The position numbers and the translations under genes were made by a program. DNA of 7,585 nucleotides from Clostridiales bacterium (lineage in GTDB: Bacteria; Bacillota; Clostridia; Lachnospirales; Lachnospiraceae): positions 1 through 7,585 of the forward strand of contig DXXQ01000038.1 in the NCBI GenBank assembly GCA_019416265.1, in the 5' to 3' direction. The first letter of the stretch is position 1. The number at the start of each line of letters is the position of its first letter. A model generated the notes under the pieces. That model searched no databases. It had not been told where the DNA came from and worked only from the letters and a program-made list of their open reading frames with translations. Of this stretch, positions 7,174-7,585 are shown in pieces.

Positions 7174-7585
7174 TTACTGCTTGTCAAAAATCACCTTTGT
7201 TTTATACAAAATCTCAAACTCTTCCGTGTATGCCTCTGCCAGATAAAGCCTGTCTCCGATTTTTTCAACCCGGATGCCTTTCGTTTTTTCGATCTGGCCG
7301 TCTCCGGGAAGAGACAGATAAAAATATGCCTTTCCTGTAAAATTATAAAGGGTTCCGGCTATCTTTTCTTCGTTCCAAAGCTCCCTGTCCTGCGCTTCCT
7401 CCCTGCTGTTTCCGGCAGCTTCATAAGTAATTTCCGGCTGAAGCATATCCATCGACAAAATACGGTAAACGGCTTCGCTCACTGTAACCCGGTCAAGCCA
7501 AGGCTGATCCTGCCTGTCTGTACCGAGAACCGATTCCAGATTCATGCAGAAATCGATCCAGGACTGGGAATCCTCAGTTCCGTAC
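7174..7585 (-). CDS. C-terminal fragment of a probable PelA-type polysaccharide deacetylase (5' end beyond window)
   Basis: The frame is open from the right edge to a TAA at 7176-7174, giving 136 visible residues, so the N-terminus lies outside the window. The first visible residues read YGTEDSQSWIDFC and run straight into the rest. Next comes a PWLDRVTVSEAVYRIL stretch, which resembles the segment closing the catalytic barrel of DUF2194/PelA-like deacetylases, then a beta-rich tail (YNFTGKAYFYLSLPG, IGDRLYLAEAY) that looks like a small beta-sandwich. No signal peptide, membrane helix or NodB metal-binding motif is visible; those would be upstream. The stop lies 16 nt before the pelF ATG, so the genes are very likely co-transcribed. 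In Gram-positive Pel operons the gene just before pelF encodes the extracellular deacetylase that removes acetyl groups from the amino-sugar polymer. The call therefore rests mainly on context plus a weak family resemblance. It could instead be another secreted glycan-processing protein. Confidence 0.45.
   Translation of the reverse strand, partial: YGTEDSQSWIDFCMNLESVLGTDRQDQPWLDRVTVSEAVYRILSMDMLQPEITYEAAGNSREEAQDRELWNEEKIAGTLYNFTGKAYFYLSLPGDGQIEKTKGIRVEKIGDRLYLAEAYTEEFEILYKTKVIFDKQ

Noticed and set aside
7158..7187. TTG start 10 codons upstream of the chosen pelF ATG
   Set aside because: It would overlap the upstream gene, has no better ribosome binding site, and adds residues not seen at PelF N-termini.

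Overview
The window is one strand of a polysaccharide-biosynthesis operon. Seven genes, two of them cut by the window edges, all lie on the minus strand and are read from right (7585) to left (1). They sit end to end: gaps run from an 11-nt overlap to 65 nt, and no stretch over 65 nt lacks a gene. I see no convincing promoter or terminator, so both ends of the transcript probably lie outside.

The host is most likely a low-to-mid GC Gram-positive, probably a Clostridia member such as a Lachnospiraceae-type gut bacterium. This is inferred from purine-rich Shine-Dalgarno sites before most genes, frequent AGA/AGG and ATA codons, the Clostridia-like style of the flippase and glycosyltransferases, and Pel genes in an arrangement reminiscent of the Gram-positive pelDEA(DA)FG cluster. 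No 16S or housekeeping gene is present to confirm it.

In transcription order: (1) 7585-7174, the C-terminal end of a protein that probably belongs to the PelA-type deacetylase slot; (2) 7157-5736, pelF, a GT4 glycosyltransferase; (3) 5736-4282, pelG, a membrane protein with about 12 helices that partners PelF; (4) 4292-3228 and (5) 3162-2128, two paralogous GT-A (GT2) glycosyltransferases; (6) 2102-609, a Wzx-type oligosaccharide flippase; (7) 607 to the left edge, a protein with a ParB/sulfiredoxin-like DGxHR motif, whose last visible residues may begin a cytidylyltransferase domain.

How they may work together: PelF and PelG would polymerise and help export a Pel-like amino-sugar polymer, trimmed by a deacetylase upstream. 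The two GT2 enzymes, the Wzx-type flippase and the DGxHR protein are not part of the minimal Pel machinery. They suggest a modified or hybrid glycan, or a second lipid-linked glycan made from the same transcript. This combination is the most interesting aspect of the window. The c-di-GMP receptor PelD and the scaffold PelE, if present, should lie beyond the right edge.
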